Below, one piece after another: positions 1 to 8,639 of a stretch of 64,000 bases of DNA. The number at the start of each line of letters is the position of its first letter. Position 1 is the stretch's first letter. Source of the DNA: an uncultured SAR86 cluster bacterium (GTDB lineage Bacteria > Pseudomonadota > Gammaproteobacteria > Magnimaribacterales > D2472); contig CACCNJ010000005.1 of assembly GCA_902547295.1 (NCBI GenBank), positions 19,377 through 83,376 on the forward strand, read 5' to 3'. The notes below the pieces were generated by a model. It saw only the letters and a list, made by a program, of their open reading frames with translations, did no database searches and was not told where the DNA came from. Both the position numbers and the translations under genes were made by a program.

Positions 1-516
1 TCGGATCAGTTACGTGTTGCCCTAGCTACAACTCATATACCTCTTAAGAATGTATCTAGAACAATATCGAAAAAATTAATTATTAACAAGGTAAAAATTC
101 TTAATGAAGATTTAAAAAATAAGTTCAATATTAAAAAACCTAATATAAAGGTCCTTGGTCTTAATCCTCATGCAGGAGAGAACGGTAAAATAGGCAAAGA
201 AGAACAAGATCATATAAAACCAGCAATAAGAGAATTAAGAAAGAAGAAAATTAACGTATCAATGCCCATTTCAGCAGATACTGCATTTTCTAGAAAATCA
301 TTGAAAGAGGCTGATGCCTATTTGGGTATGTATCACGATCAAGTTTTGCCAGTCTTAAAAACCTTAAGTTTTGGAAACTCAATTAATATTACACTTGGAA
401 TTCCAATAATTAGGACTTCTGTTGATCATGGGATTGCTTTGGATATTGCTGGAACAAATAAATCAGATCCCTCATCATTAATACTAGCCGTAAAAACTGC
501 AAAGAAATTGATTTAA
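1..516 (+). CDS. pdxA: 4-hydroxythreonine-4-phosphate dehydrogenase, C-terminal part (cut by window edge)
   Basis: This is the 3' half of PdxA, the NAD-dependent enzyme of pyridoxal 5'-phosphate synthesis that oxidises 4-phosphohydroxy-L-threonine. The frame is open from base 1, so the start lies outside the window. Visible family motifs are GLNPHAGENG near base 153, the metal-site stretch MYHDQVLPVLK near base 328, and RTSVDHGIALDIAG near base 412. The TAA stop shares its last base with the ATG of rsmA, indicating translational coupling. The pdxA-rsmA-apaH order matches gammaproteobacteria, although apaG, often present in this cluster, is absent. Identification is firm; only the C-terminal 171 residues are seen. 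Confidence 0.95.
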   Translation, partial: SDQLRVALATTHIPLKNVSRTISKKLIINKVKILNEDLKNKFNIKKPNIKVLGLNPHAGENGKIGKEEQDHIKPAIRELRKKKINVSMPISADTAFSRKSLKEADAYLGMYHDQVLPVLKTLSFGNSINITLGIPIIRTSVDHGIALDIAGTNKSDPSSLILAVKTAKKLI

Positions 517-1277
517 TGAGATCAAGAGATATTAGAAGAAAATATGGTCAAAACTATCTAACAGATAAATCAGTATTGTTTAAAATGGCTGATGCAATAT
601 CACCAATATCTTCAGATAATTTCTTGGAAATTGGTCCTGGTCTTGGAGCCTTAACTGAACAAATTAATAAAGATGATATAAATATTATTGCGATCGATAT
701 AGATTCAGAAAATACAGAGATATTAAAAAAGAAGTTCACCGGTCCTGCAAACTTTCAATTCCTAACTGATGATATTTTAAAATATAAGATTAAAAATGAT
801 CGGCAAAGAATAGTTGGAAACCTTCCCTATAATATTTCTACTCAAATAATTCTAAAGCTCATAGATAGCTGTGAGAAGATACTTGATATGCATTTTTTAG
901 TACAAAAAGAAGTAGCTGAAAAGATTGCAGGGAAAGTTGGAACTAAAAGTTGGGGCAAGTTAGCTATTAAAATTGCTGCTTTTTTTGATAACGAAATTTT
1001 GTTTGATGTTCCCCCTGAGGCATTTGATATAAAACCTAAGGTAAATTCAAGCTTTTTAAGGCTTATGCCAAATGAGAATCTTAAAGAAAATATAAATCAA
1101 AAAGATAATTTTTTTAAGTTGATTGACTTAGCTTTTGCATCAAGAAGAAAAAATATCAAGAACAACTTAAAAAGCTTAAGTATTAATTGGAATGAAGTTG
1201 ATATTGATCCAACTAAAAGACCTGAAGAAATATCTCTTAATGATTATCTTCTCCTCTCAAAGGTTTTAGTGCTCTGA
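516..1277 (+). CDS. rsmA: 16S rRNA (adenine1518/1519-N6)-dimethyltransferase RsmA (KsgA)
   Basis: RsmA dimethylates two adjacent adenines in the 3' hairpin of 16S rRNA during 30S maturation, using S-adenosylmethionine. The 253-residue protein shows GQNYL at 11-15, the SAM-binding EIGPGLG at 38-44, the catalytic NLPY at 102-105, and the C-terminal FASRRKNIKNNL. It is slightly shorter than the E. coli enzyme (273 aa), as expected for a streamlined genome. The ATG overlaps the pdxA stop (TAATG), and its own TGA overlaps the apaH ATG, so the three genes look co-translated. Confidence 0.97.
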   Translation: MRSRDIRRKYGQNYLTDKSVLFKMADAISPISSDNFLEIGPGLGALTEQINKDDINIIAIDIDSENTEILKKKFTGPANFQFLTDDILKYKIKNDRQRIVGNLPYNISTQIILKLIDSCEKILDMHFLVQKEVAEKIAGKVGTKSWGKLAIKIAAFFDNEILFDVPPEAFDIKPKVNSSFLRLMPNENLKENINQKDNFFKLIDLAFASRRKNIKNNLKSLSINWNEVDIDPTKRPEEISLNDYLLLSKVLVL

Positions 1278-2077
1278 TGTCTCACTATGTGATTGGAGAT
1301 GTGCAGGGTTGTTATGATGAACTTATTAATTTATGTTCAAAAATAAAATTTAATCCAAAAAAAGATAAATTAATCTTTGCTGGAGATCTCGTTAATAGAG
1401 GTCCTAAGTCGCTTGAAGTCTTGAATTTCTGTCTTGAAAATAAAAAATCTATTAAAGCTGTTCTCGGCAATCATGATTTTTATCTCTTATATCTTATAGA
1501 ACACAAAAAGAATAATAGATCATTAAAAACAATTCTAAACGCTAACAATATTTCTAAAATACACAAATGGCTAAAAAAACTACCACTACTACTAAAATTT
1601 AAAATTAATGGTCACAATTTTTGGATTTCTCATGCTGGAATACCGTATATATGGGATTTTAAAACAGCCAAAAAACTATCAAAAGAAGTTCAGGTTGCTC
1701 TTAAAGAAGATTCCTATAATTTACTGAAAAATATGTGGGGCGATACTCCAAGCAAATGGAACACTAAACTAGTTAAATACAAGCGCAATAGGGTAATAAT
1801 CAATTACTTTACTAGAATGAGATTTTTAGATAACAAAGGTGCTCTAAAGTTAAAGAAAAAAAATCTAAAATCAGAAAAAAATCATATTCCTTGGTTTGAG
1901 CAAACTACTCATAACTTAAAAGAAGATGAGTCTATTATATTTGGGCATTGGGCAGCACTTGAAGGAAAAACAAATTTAGATAATATAATCGGCTTAGATA
2001 CTGGATGTGTTTGGGGTAATAAACTAACAGCAATAAGATTAGAAGATAAAAAACTATATCAAGTAAGAAGAAAATGA
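1277..2077 (+). CDS. apaH: symmetrical diadenosine tetraphosphatase ApaH
   Basis: ApaH hydrolyses Ap4A to two ADP and can remove Np4 caps from RNA. It is a metallophosphoesterase: GDVQG at 7-11, GDLVNRG at 36-42 and GNHD at 64-67 are the metal-binding blocks. A C-terminal GHWAALEG and LDTGCVWG block completes the family signature. At 266 aa it is close to the usual 270-280. The gene begins inside the rsmA stop codon and its stop overlaps the cca start. ApaG, which often lies between rsmA and apaH, is missing here. Confidence 0.96.
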   Translation: MSHYVIGDVQGCYDELINLCSKIKFNPKKDKLIFAGDLVNRGPKSLEVLNFCLENKKSIKAVLGNHDFYLLYLIEHKKNNRSLKTILNANNISKIHKWLKKLPLLLKFKINGHNFWISHAGIPYIWDFKTAKKLSKEVQVALKEDSYNLLKNMWGDTPSKWNTKLVKYKRNRVIINYFTRMRFLDNKGALKLKKKNLKSEKNHIPWFEQTTHNLKEDESIIFGHWAALEGKTNLDNIIGLDTGCVWGNKLTAIRLEDKKLYQVRRK

Positions 2078-3087
2078 AAGTTTACAAAGTTGGTGGTGCT
2101 GTAAGAGATTCGCTTATGGGCGTTAAGTCTTCCGACAATGATTGGGTCGTTGTGGGCTCATCTCCTGAAGAAATGGTAGCAAATGGTTTTAAACCAATAG
2201 GTAAGGACTTTCCAGTATTTTTACACCCAGAAACAAATGAAGAGTATGCTCTAGCAAGAACAGAGAAAAAAACAGGAACTGGTTATAGTGGGTTTACGTT
2301 TTATTACGGAAAAGACGTTACTATAGAAGAAGATCTATCAAGAAGAGACTTTACTATCAATGCTATTGCTCAAGATGATGCTGGTATCATTATTGATCCT
2401 TTTAATGGTCAAGATGATATAAAAAATAAACTTTTCAGACACGTTTCTGACGCTTTTTTTGAAGATCCTTTAAGAGCAATTAGATTAGCAAGATTTTTTT
2501 CTTATGATCATCTTAAAGATTTCGATATAGATGCATCTACTATTGAATGCATTAAAAAAATTGTTTCATCGAGAGAAATAGCAGACATTTCATCAGATAG
2601 AATCTGGTCTGAAACTGAGAGAGCTTTATCTAATTCAAATCCAAGTAATTACTTTGAAAAAATAATATCTTTAAACTTATTAGACCCTTATTTTAGTAAG
2701 CTAACAAAATCTTATTGTGACAGCCACAACAATAAGATATTGAGGTGGACTGAACTTCAAATAAATAATGATTTCGAATTAGGAAGCGAGCTTCCCCTCC
2801 CCAATGATTTCAAAAATATTGTTGAGGTATGTAAAAGTGCATTGAAATTAAATAAAGATACCAATCAAGACGACTTAATTTTATTAATTGATAAAATTAA
2901 TTTTGATAGAAATTTTGAATTAATTAATCAGTTAATTTCGCTACCTCATTTTAGCGAAAACAAAGATTTTATTTACCAGCTTGCAAAAAAAATTAAAACA
3001 ACTGATTTCTCATATTTATCAAATGTATCAAAGGAGAATATTGAGGAAGAAAAGATTAAAATATATAAAGAAATTATTAACAGCTAA
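2074..3087 (+). CDS. cca: CCA-adding tRNA nucleotidyltransferase, short form without HD domain
   Basis: The enzyme adds or repairs the 3' CCA of tRNA using CTP and ATP. It has the class II nucleotidyltransferase core: VGGAVRD at 6-12, the metal-binding DND at 21-23, RRDFTINAI at 90-98, and the neck motif with DPLRAIRLARF near 130-140. The protein is 337 aa versus about 412 in E. coli. I see no HD phosphohydrolase motif in the C-terminal third, so the 2',3'-phosphatase/phosphodiesterase activities of the full Cca are probably lost. The ATG lies 4 bp inside apaH. The tRNA-Phe gene in this window encodes its own CCA, so the enzyme may work mainly in repair. Confidence 0.93.
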   Translation: MKVYKVGGAVRDSLMGVKSSDNDWVVVGSSPEEMVANGFKPIGKDFPVFLHPETNEEYALARTEKKTGTGYSGFTFYYGKDVTIEEDLSRRDFTINAIAQDDAGIIIDPFNGQDDIKNKLFRHVSDAFFEDPLRAIRLARFFSYDHLKDFDIDASTIECIKKIVSSREIADISSDRIWSETERALSNSNPSNYFEKIISLNLLDPYFSKLTKSYCDSHNNKILRWTELQINNDFELGSELPLPNDFKNIVEVCKSALKLNKDTNQDDLILLIDKINFDRNFELINQLISLPHFSENKDFIYQLAKKIKTTDFSYLSNVSKENIEEEKIKIYKEIINS

Positions 3088-3089
3088 AA

Positions 3090-3815
3090 ATGAATAAAAC
3101 AATTTTTATAACTGGGGCTGCTAAAAGAATTGGTAAAGAGATAGCTCTTACCTTTAAAGAATTAGGCTGGAATATTATTATTCATTACAACTCATCAAAA
3201 GAAGCAGCTGATGATCTTGCCGCTGAAATAAATAATTCAAATGCTAACTCTGCAGTTACTGTTCAAGGAAATTTAGATGTCAAAGAAGATGTTGAAAAAA
3301 TTATCAGTTTAGTTCTTGATGCATTTCCGAGTATAGATCTACTAATAAATAATGCGTCCACTTTTTATCCTACTCCAATTGATGATATTTCAGAAGATCA
3401 TTGGGAGAAATTAATTGGAAGTAATTTAAAAGGACCGTTGTTTTTAATTAAAGGGCTCAAACAAAAACTTAAAGAATCAAACGGATCAATTATTAACATC
3501 ACTGATACCAATTTATCAAAAGGGGTTGCTAATTACTCCATTTATTCTGCTGCAAAGGCTGGATTAGAGGCAATTACAAAAGGACTGGCAAGAGAGTTAG
3601 CTCCTGAAATAAAGGTAAATGCAATTGCTCCAGGTGCAATGCTTGAACCACCAGATGTTACTTGGACTGAGGAACAAAAAAATAAAGTCATTGATTCTAT
3701 TCCCCTTAAAAGGATGGGTTCAGAGAAAGATATTGCTGAAGCAGTAAAATTTATAGCTGATTCTGAATATATAACTGGGCAAATTATAAAAGTTGATGGA
3801 GGTAGATCGCTCTAA
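3090..3815 (+). CDS. pteridine reductase-like short-chain dehydrogenase (PTR1/FolM type)
   Basis: This is an NAD(P)H-dependent SDR of 241 aa. The cofactor motif is GAAKRIG at 9-15, with the arginine that favours NADPH in pteridine reductases. NNAS is at 87-90, the catalytic pair is Y152 and K156, and there is a VNAIAPGAML block near 180. NNASTFYPTP and INITD are characteristic of PTR1/FolM-type dihydropteridine or dihydromonapterin reductases. It stands 2 bp after cca and close to the convergent folK-folB genes, which fits a role in reduced pterin or folate supply. The SDR assignment is certain; the pteridine substrate is inferred from motifs and neighbours. Confidence 0.85.
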   Translation: MNKTIFITGAAKRIGKEIALTFKELGWNIIIHYNSSKEAADDLAAEINNSNANSAVTVQGNLDVKEDVEKIISLVLDAFPSIDLLINNASTFYPTPIDDISEDHWEKLIGSNLKGPLFLIKGLKQKLKESNGSIINITDTNLSKGVANYSIYSAAKAGLEAITKGLARELAPEIKVNAIAPGAMLEPPDVTWTEEQKNKVIDSIPLKRMGSEKDIAEAVKFIADSEYITGQIIKVDGGRSL

Positions 3816-4870
3816 TGAAGCCTCTAGATGATGCAAAGTTCTCAGGAACCAAGGAAGTTGATGAAAAACTCAGAATTAGCTCATCAAAGCTGCAACCATG
3901 GATTGACGAGAATGTACCTAATGCCGGTAAAATCGAAACGATTGAGCAATTTAAAGGTGGTCAAAGTAATCCAACCTATAAAATTATCACCAACAAAAAA
4001 AGTTTAGTACTGAGACGGAAACCTCCTGGAAAACTTCTACCTTCAGCGCATGCTGTTGATAGAGAATATAAAGTAATAACTGCTCTTTATGAAACAGATG
4101 TTCCAGTTCCTAAAACCTATGGACTATGTGAAGATGATGATGTTGCAGGAACTGCATTCTTTGTAATGGATTTTTTAGATGGTGATCTTTTTTGGGACCC
4201 AATGATTCCCTCAATGACAAATAGAGATAGAACAGAAATATATAATAATAAGAATAAAACTCTAGCAAAACTTCATAGTGTTGATTATAAAAAAATTGGT
4301 CTTGAAGATTATGGTAAACCTGGCAACTATGTTGCTAGACAGGTATCAAGATGGTCTAAGCAATATAGGGCTTCAGAAACAGACAATATTGAAGCTATGA
4401 ATAATCTAATTGACTGGTTGCCAAAAAATATACCTGATGATGATGAGACAACTATAGTTCATGGCGATTACAGATTAGATAATATGATATTAAAAAATAA
4501 TGAAGTAGTTGGTATTCTGGATTGGGAACTATCAACTCTGGGCCATCCAATCGCAGACTTTAGTTATCACTGTTTATCATGGAGAACTCAAGAAGCTTTT
4601 TGGGACGAAGCTAAGCTCAAAGAACTTGGTATACCCTCTGAAAGGGAATATATGGAAATGTATTGTGAGAATTCTGGTAAAGATTTGTCTAAAAATTGGG
4701 AATTTTATATGGCTTTTAATATGTTTAAGATTGCTGGAATTTTACAGGGCATACTAGGAAGAGTAAGAGATGGAACAGCTGCATCAAAACATGCTGAGGA
4801 AAGAGGCAATATGGTCTTTCCTCTTTCTGAAGCAGCGTGGTCAACAATTGAAGAAAATTTTCTTAAGTAA
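3815..4870 (+). CDS. aminoglycoside phosphotransferase-family kinase (ACAD10/11 N-domain type)
   Basis: A 351-aa kinase-fold protein of the APH family. It shows a nucleotide-binding GGQSNPTY near 48-55, the catalytic loop HGDYRLDN at 216-223 and the metal-binding DWE at 236-238 within GILDWELSTLGHP. This pattern matches the branch fused to or found beside acyl-CoA dehydrogenases (ACAD10/11), thought to phosphorylate hydroxyacyl-type substrates. No acyl-CoA dehydrogenase is adjacent here. The start overlaps the SDR stop as TAATG, so they are probably co-translated. The substrate is unknown, and it is not evidence of antibiotic resistance. Confidence 0.85.
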   Translation: MKPLDDAKFSGTKEVDEKLRISSSKLQPWIDENVPNAGKIETIEQFKGGQSNPTYKIITNKKSLVLRRKPPGKLLPSAHAVDREYKVITALYETDVPVPKTYGLCEDDDVAGTAFFVMDFLDGDLFWDPMIPSMTNRDRTEIYNNKNKTLAKLHSVDYKKIGLEDYGKPGNYVARQVSRWSKQYRASETDNIEAMNNLIDWLPKNIPDDDETTIVHGDYRLDNMILKNNEVVGILDWELSTLGHPIADFSYHCLSWRTQEAFWDEAKLKELGIPSEREYMEMYCENSGKDLSKNWEFYMAFNMFKIAGILQGILGRVRDGTAASKHAEERGNMVFPLSEAAWSTIEENFLK

Positions 4871-4875
4871 TTTCT

Positions 4876-5481
4876 TTATCTTTTAACAAAGAAAAGCGTA
4901 ATACCTGATACTGAAGTCACTAGAGCAAGAACTGATAAAATTTGTAGCAAGATATTATTTATATTATCTCGTTCACGATAATCCATAATATGTAGTGACC
5001 ACAAAAAATCCCATATTCTCCATGAGTCTGATCTTATTGATCCAATATCGCCCGTCATATATCCAACATAGACATTGATACCGTCCTTGGTATCTGTCGT
5101 AACTTTATATACTGGTAGATCTCCTCTGTATTCTGCACCGGGATATAGCTCTGTTACTAAACTTACCTCCATTGGATTTAAAGTAGTTTTTTGAGCAGTT
5201 ATTTTTATGGCCTCTTCCTTCGTAATAGGTTCTATGGCGTTACCTTCAGGATAAGTTTGATAAGTCTTTTTACCCTCCTCTATAGTTTCGATTACAGAAA
5301 TGCCAAGCCTATCGAATATCCGATACTCTATATCTTTGGGAAGACGATACTGCTCTCCCCTAACCAATTCAATTTTATTGTAGGCAAAATAAATTCCAGA
5401 TATCGTCCACAGCAATAGCTGTATTGAAACAAATATACTTAAATACCTATGAAAATTTCTTACAAATCTTTTTGTTTTCAT
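4876..5481 (-). CDS. PepSY domain membrane protein
   Basis: A 201-aa membrane protein with one helix at about 12-34 (IFVSIQLLLWTISGIYFAY), a periplasmic middle part resembling a PepSY domain, and a C-terminal helix at about 178-198. WDFLWSLHIMDY near 157-168 is typical of PepSY-associated transmembrane proteins, which often accompany iron or siderophore reductases. No such reductase is adjacent. Its ATG shares a base with the folK stop, making it the last gene of the tsaD-folB-folK run. It ends 5 bp from the convergent kinase gene. The family call is good; the function is not known. Confidence 0.8.
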   Translation of the reverse strand: MKTKRFVRNFHRYLSIFVSIQLLLWTISGIYFAYNKIELVRGEQYRLPKDIEYRIFDRLGISVIETIEEGKKTYQTYPEGNAIEPITKEEAIKITAQKTTLNPMEVSLVTELYPGAEYRGDLPVYKVTTDTKDGINVYVGYMTGDIGSIRSDSWRIWDFLWSLHIMDYRERDNINNILLQILSVLALVTSVSGITLFFVKR

Positions 5482-5858
5482 TAAATTAGTTCTTTTAAAG
5501 GCACGGATACGAACTCATATTTGTGAATTTCGTCACTCTCAAATAATATATCATCATTTTCATCTATTTGAAGAACTATATCTATATCAAGAGTTCTGGC
5601 ACTAAATTTTGGAGCATTTCTATTTCTTCCAGCATTATCTTCAATTAACTTTAATTTTTTATTAAGGCCCTTAAAATCCAGTTCAGAATTTCCACAAACT
5701 ACTGAGTTAAGAAAATCATCACCTTCAAAGCCTTCAGCTTTTGTTTGATGAATTGATGAAGATTGAGTGTTTGAAAGTATTTTTTTTAGTTCTTCTAAAG
5801 CAAATTCTAAATTTTTCTCGGCATTAATATTGCTGCCTAAGGATAAGAAATATTTCAT
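5481..5858 (-). CDS. folK: 6-hydroxymethyl-7,8-dihydropterin pyrophosphokinase
   Basis: FolK transfers pyrophosphate from ATP to 6-hydroxymethyl-7,8-dihydropterin, the step before dihydropteroate synthase. Visible motifs are YFLSLGSNI at the N-terminus, FLNSV near 50 and the family signature APKFSARTLDIDIVL near 83-97, with the conserved Arg and the metal-binding DIDI. The protein is 125 aa, shorter than the E. coli enzyme (159), with the C-terminal region reduced. It sits directly after folB (stop and start share one base), so two consecutive pathway steps are co-translated. Confidence 0.93.
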   Translation of the reverse strand: MKYFLSLGSNINAEKNLEFALEELKKILSNTQSSSIHQTKAEGFEGDDFLNSVVCGNSELDFKGLNKKLKLIEDNAGRNRNAPKFSARTLDIDIVLQIDENDDILFESDEIHKYEFVSVPLKELI

Positions 5859-6205
5859 TATCTATGAATTATGAGGCCAACATCTTTAGCACCTCGAAGT
5901 GCTCCAGGCTTAGACACACGCAATTTGATCGATTCAACTCCGTATGTATCTTTTACGAGCGACGCAATTCCCTCTGCAAGTGATTCTTGTAATTGAAAGG
6001 ACGATTCCTCAACAAACTTTATTACTCCTTTGCAAATGGTTTTATAATCAACAGTATCTTCAATTGAATCATTCTTTGCAGCTCTTTTACAATCAAAAGG
6101 AAATTCCATATCTATGCTAACTTCTTGTTTAACTTTTCTTTCCCAGTCAAAGATACCAATGATTGTTTTTACTCTTAAATCTTTTATGTAAATTATATCT
6201 TTCAT
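5858..6205 (-). CDS. folB: dihydroneopterin aldolase
   Basis: FolB cleaves 7,8-dihydroneopterin to 6-hydroxymethyl-dihydropterin and glycolaldehyde. The 115-aa protein has the normal length and the family pattern: IGIFDWERKVKQEV near 16-29, the YKTI region near 54, the catalytic-face segment LAEGIASLV near 76, and a C-terminal KPGALRGAKDVGLIIHR. It overlaps tsaD by 4 bp upstream and folK by one base downstream. The folB-folK pair next to tsaD is common in gammaproteobacteria. Confidence 0.95.
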   Translation of the reverse strand: MKDIIYIKDLRVKTIIGIFDWERKVKQEVSIDMEFPFDCKRAAKNDSIEDTVDYKTICKGVIKFVEESSFQLQESLAEGIASLVKDTYGVESIKLRVSKPGALRGAKDVGLIIHR

Positions 6206-7206
6206 GCTTTCAACTCATCTAACGGCCACCGGGCTCTTGCACTTGAAGATCTGTCATTTTCAATTGATGGCTTCATCATAGATCCTACAAATGCAATCAT
6301 TGCAGCATTATCGCCACAATATTTCAAATTAGGATAATACACTTTTATGTTATGTGATTCTTCAAGCTTTTTAAACTCACTTCTCAAAAACTTATTTGCA
6401 GCAACACCTCCAGCTATAATAACTTCCTTTCTTCCAGTCGTCTCAAGAGATTTCTTAATTTTTGCGACCAACACATCTGAAATTGCTTGTTGAAATGATG
6501 CAGCAATATCTGATTTTATCTCTTCAGTAATATTAGATATCTTTTGAACAGCATATAAAACTGACGTTTTTAGTCCGCTCAGGCTCATGTTTAAATCATC
6601 ACTATTAATCATAGGTCTAGGGAAATCAAATGCATCCGATCTTCCTTTAAGTGCCAGTCTCTCAATATAGGGGCCACCTGGATAAGGTAAATTTAGCAAC
6701 TTAGCTACTTTATCAAAAGCTTCTCCAACTGCATCGTCTTGAGATTGGCCAATAATTTCATATTGTCCTTTATCTTTTACATCAACGATCATGCTGTGGC
6801 CACCAGAGACAAGCAAACATATAAAAGGCATTTTTATCTCAGGGAATTCCATCATTGGTGACATCAAATGTCCCTCTAAATGGTTTATTGGTATTAGGGG
6901 AATATTTAGAGCTGTTGAAAGTCCTTGAGCAAAACTTTCTCCAATTAAAAGAGCTCCCAGTAAACCTGGTCCAGATGTATAAGCAATCTGATCAATACTA
7001 TCAAGAGAAAGGTTTCCTAAGGCGTCTTCAAGCACATCCACAATTTTTAAACAATGGTCTCTTGAGGCTAATTCGGGCACCACTCCCCCATATTCGGCAT
7101 GCATGTCCATCTGACTATGAACAGACTCTCCAATAATTCCGTCTTTAGAATCATAAATAGCTATTGCCGTTTCATCACAGGATGTTTCTATTCCTAAAGT
7201 TTTCAT
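6202..7206 (-). CDS. tsaD: tRNA N6-threonylcarbamoyladenosine transferase TsaD
   Basis: TsaD transfers the threonylcarbamoyl group to A37 of ANN-decoding tRNAs, working with TsaB and TsaE. The 334-aa protein carries GIETSCDETA at 5-14, the iron-binding pair H109/H113 in NHLEGH, LVSGGHS near 133, PGGP near 176 and the IAGGVAAN block near 265. All are diagnostic of the Kae1/TsaD ASKHA fold. It is divergent from rpsU across a 49-bp gap, the usual arrangement in this class, and leads the folB-folK-PepSY run. Confidence 0.97.
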   Translation of the reverse strand: MKTLGIETSCDETAIAIYDSKDGIIGESVHSQMDMHAEYGGVVPELASRDHCLKIVDVLEDALGNLSLDSIDQIAYTSGPGLLGALLIGESFAQGLSTALNIPLIPINHLEGHLMSPMMEFPEIKMPFICLLVSGGHSMIVDVKDKGQYEIIGQSQDDAVGEAFDKVAKLLNLPYPGGPYIERLALKGRSDAFDFPRPMINSDDLNMSLSGLKTSVLYAVQKISNITEEIKSDIAASFQQAISDVLVAKIKKSLETTGRKEVIIAGGVAANKFLRSEFKKLEESHNIKVYYPNLKYCGDNAAMIAFVGSMMKPSIENDRSSSARARWPLDELKA

Positions 7207-7214
7207 AAAAAGTT

Positions 7215-7243
7215 TTGCAAAATTGTTAATAAAAGCCTAAACT
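7215..7243 (+). promoter_or_regulatory. candidate sigma-70 promoter for rpsU-yqeY
   Basis: In the 49-bp gap between divergent tsaD and rpsU there is a TTGCAA hexamer at 7215-7220 and TAAACT at 7238-7243, with a 17-bp spacer. The -35 is a good match and the -10 is partial. It would place the transcript start about 6 bp before the rpsU ATG at 7256, so the leader would be very short; no Shine-Dalgarno sequence is visible there. Assignment rests on spacing and position only. Confidence 0.4.
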
Positions 7244-7255
7244 ACGCGTCACATT

Positions 7256-7471
7256 ATGCCTTCAATTATTATAAAAGATACAGAACATTTTGATATTGGT
7301 TTGAGGAAATTCAAGCGTGCTTGTGAAAAAGCAGCAATTGTTCCTGAAATAAGAGCAAGAGAATTTTATGAAAAGCCAACTGAGAAAAGAAAACGTCTAA
7401 TGGCAGCAGCTGTCAAAAGAGCAAAGAAATCCAATAGAAAGTTTTCATTCCCAAGACAAAGATCTAGATAG
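7256..7471 (+). CDS. rpsU: 30S ribosomal protein bS21
   Basis: A 71-residue basic protein matching bS21 along its whole length: [20 protein letters not shown] at the N-terminus, [13 protein letters not shown] in the middle and an Arg/Lys-rich C-terminal tail. bS21 binds the 30S platform near the anti-Shine-Dalgarno region. The start has no obvious ribosome-binding site. It is followed after 2 bp by yqeY. In most gammaproteobacteria dnaG and rpoD come next; here rph-pyrE follow instead, so the classical macromolecular synthesis operon is broken up. Confidence 0.97.
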   Translation: MPSIIIKDTEHFDIGLRKFKRACEKAAIVPEIRAREFYEKPTEKRKRLMAAAVKRAKKSNRKFSFPRQRSR

Positions 7472-7473
7472 TT

Positions 7474-7917
7474 TTGACGCTTTTATCAGATATTAAAAAC
7501 GACCTAAAACAAGCTATGCTTGATAAAAATGATTTGGTTAGAGACACCATCAGAATGTTTTTATCAGAAGTCCAAAGATTCGAAATAGATAACAAAGAAG
7601 AAGTTGATGATGCAAAGGCATTACAAATTATTAATAAAATGATTAAACAAAGAAATGATTCTATTTCTCAATTTAAAGAAGGTGGCAGAGAGGATTTAGC
7701 TGATAAAGAACAACAAGAAGTTGAAATTCTTTCAAAATATAAACCAGAGCAGCTAAGTGAAGAAGATATTACTGAAAAAGTAAAAAGTGCCATCGAAGAA
7801 ACCGGTGCCGAGTCTATGCAGGATATTGGTAAGGTAATGGGAGTTTTAAAATCAGCTTTAGCTGGCTCAGCAGATATGGGGCTTGTTAGCAAAATAGTAA
7901 AAGATCAGCTTGCTTAG
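7474..7917 (+). CDS. yqeY: GatB/YqeY domain protein
   Basis: A 147-aa protein of the YqeY family, related to the C-terminal tRNA-binding domain of GatB, usually found just after rpsU. Features are an N-terminal helical segment with [18 protein letters not shown], the [16 protein letters not shown] stretch near 65-80, and the terminal small domain with IGKVMGVLK. The start is TTG at 7474, 2 bp after the rpsU stop; no in-frame ATG exists before residue 15. Its role in the cell is not established. Confidence 0.92.
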   Translation: MTLLSDIKNDLKQAMLDKNDLVRDTIRMFLSEVQRFEIDNKEEVDDAKALQIINKMIKQRNDSISQFKEGGREDLADKEQQEVEILSKYKPEQLSEEDITEKVKSAIEETGAESMQDIGKVMGVLKSALAGSADMGLVSKIVKDQLA

Positions 7918-7934
7918 TAATATTTTTCAAAAAC

Positions 7935-8639
7935 ATGAAAAGAAATCAAGATCGAAGTAATAATCAACTAAGAGATATTACTATTGAACCAAATATAAAT
8001 ATTCATGCCGAAGGTTCTGTATTAATTTCATTTGGTAATACAAAAGTCATTTGTAATGCATCAATAGAAAATAATGTTCCTAGATGGATGAAAAATTCAG
8101 ATGAAGGTTGGGTGACTGGTGAGTATGGAATGCTTCCAAGGTCTACTAATGAAAGAATGAGCAGAGAGGCTGCAAGAGGCAAACAAAGTGGCAGAACACA
8201 AGAAATTCAGAGACTCATTGGAAGATCATTAAGGCAGGCAGTTAATCTTAAATATCTTAAAGGAAAAACTATAAATGTTGATTGTGATGTTATACAAGCT
8301 GATGGTGGAACAAGAACAGCATCAATCACAGGTGGTTGCGTAGCACTCTTTTTAGCTATTAAAAATCATCATGACGATCAACGTGCAATTAAATCATTTG
8401 TGGCAGCAGTATCAATGGGTATTAAAGAAAATCAAGTTCTACTTGATCTGGACTATGATGAAGATAGCACTGCAGATACTGATTTAAATATTGTTATGAA
8501 CGATAAAGACAAATTAATTGAAATTCAAGGCACCGCTGAAGATGCTCCTTTTTCAAAAAAGGAACTTGATGATATGCTTGTGTTGGGCAGCCAAGCAATA
8601 GCTGATATTATTAAAAAACAAAAAGCTTGTATTGAATAA
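7935..8639 (+). CDS. rph: ribonuclease PH
   Basis: RNase PH is a phosphate-dependent 3'-5' exonuclease that trims tRNA precursors. The 234-aa sequence shows the N-terminal signature [29 protein letters not shown] near 55-71 and the phosphate-site region [18 protein letters not shown] block (here [14 protein letters not shown]) near 120-133. Length is normal. It lies directly before pyrE, as in enterobacteria. Confidence 0.96.
   Translation: MKRNQDRSNNQLRDITIEPNINIHAEGSVLISFGNTKVICNASIENNVPRWMKNSDEGWVTGEYGMLPRSTNERMSREAARGKQSGRTQEIQRLIGRSLRQAVNLKYLKGKTINVDCDVIQADGGTRTASITGGCVALFLAIKNHHDDQRAIKSFVAAVSMGIKENQVLLDLDYDEDSTADTDLNIVMNDKDKLIEIQGTAEDAPFSKKELDDMLVLGSQAIADIIKKQKACIE

Noticed and set aside
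3815..4870. Aminoglycoside resistance gene
   Set aside because: The APH fold is of the ACAD10/11-associated type and coupled to housekeeping genes, so a resistance role is not supported.
4870..4900. Terminator between the convergent kinase and PepSY genes
   Set aside because: TTTCTTT/AAAGAAA can pair, but the stem is almost entirely A/T and lies partly inside the PepSY gene.
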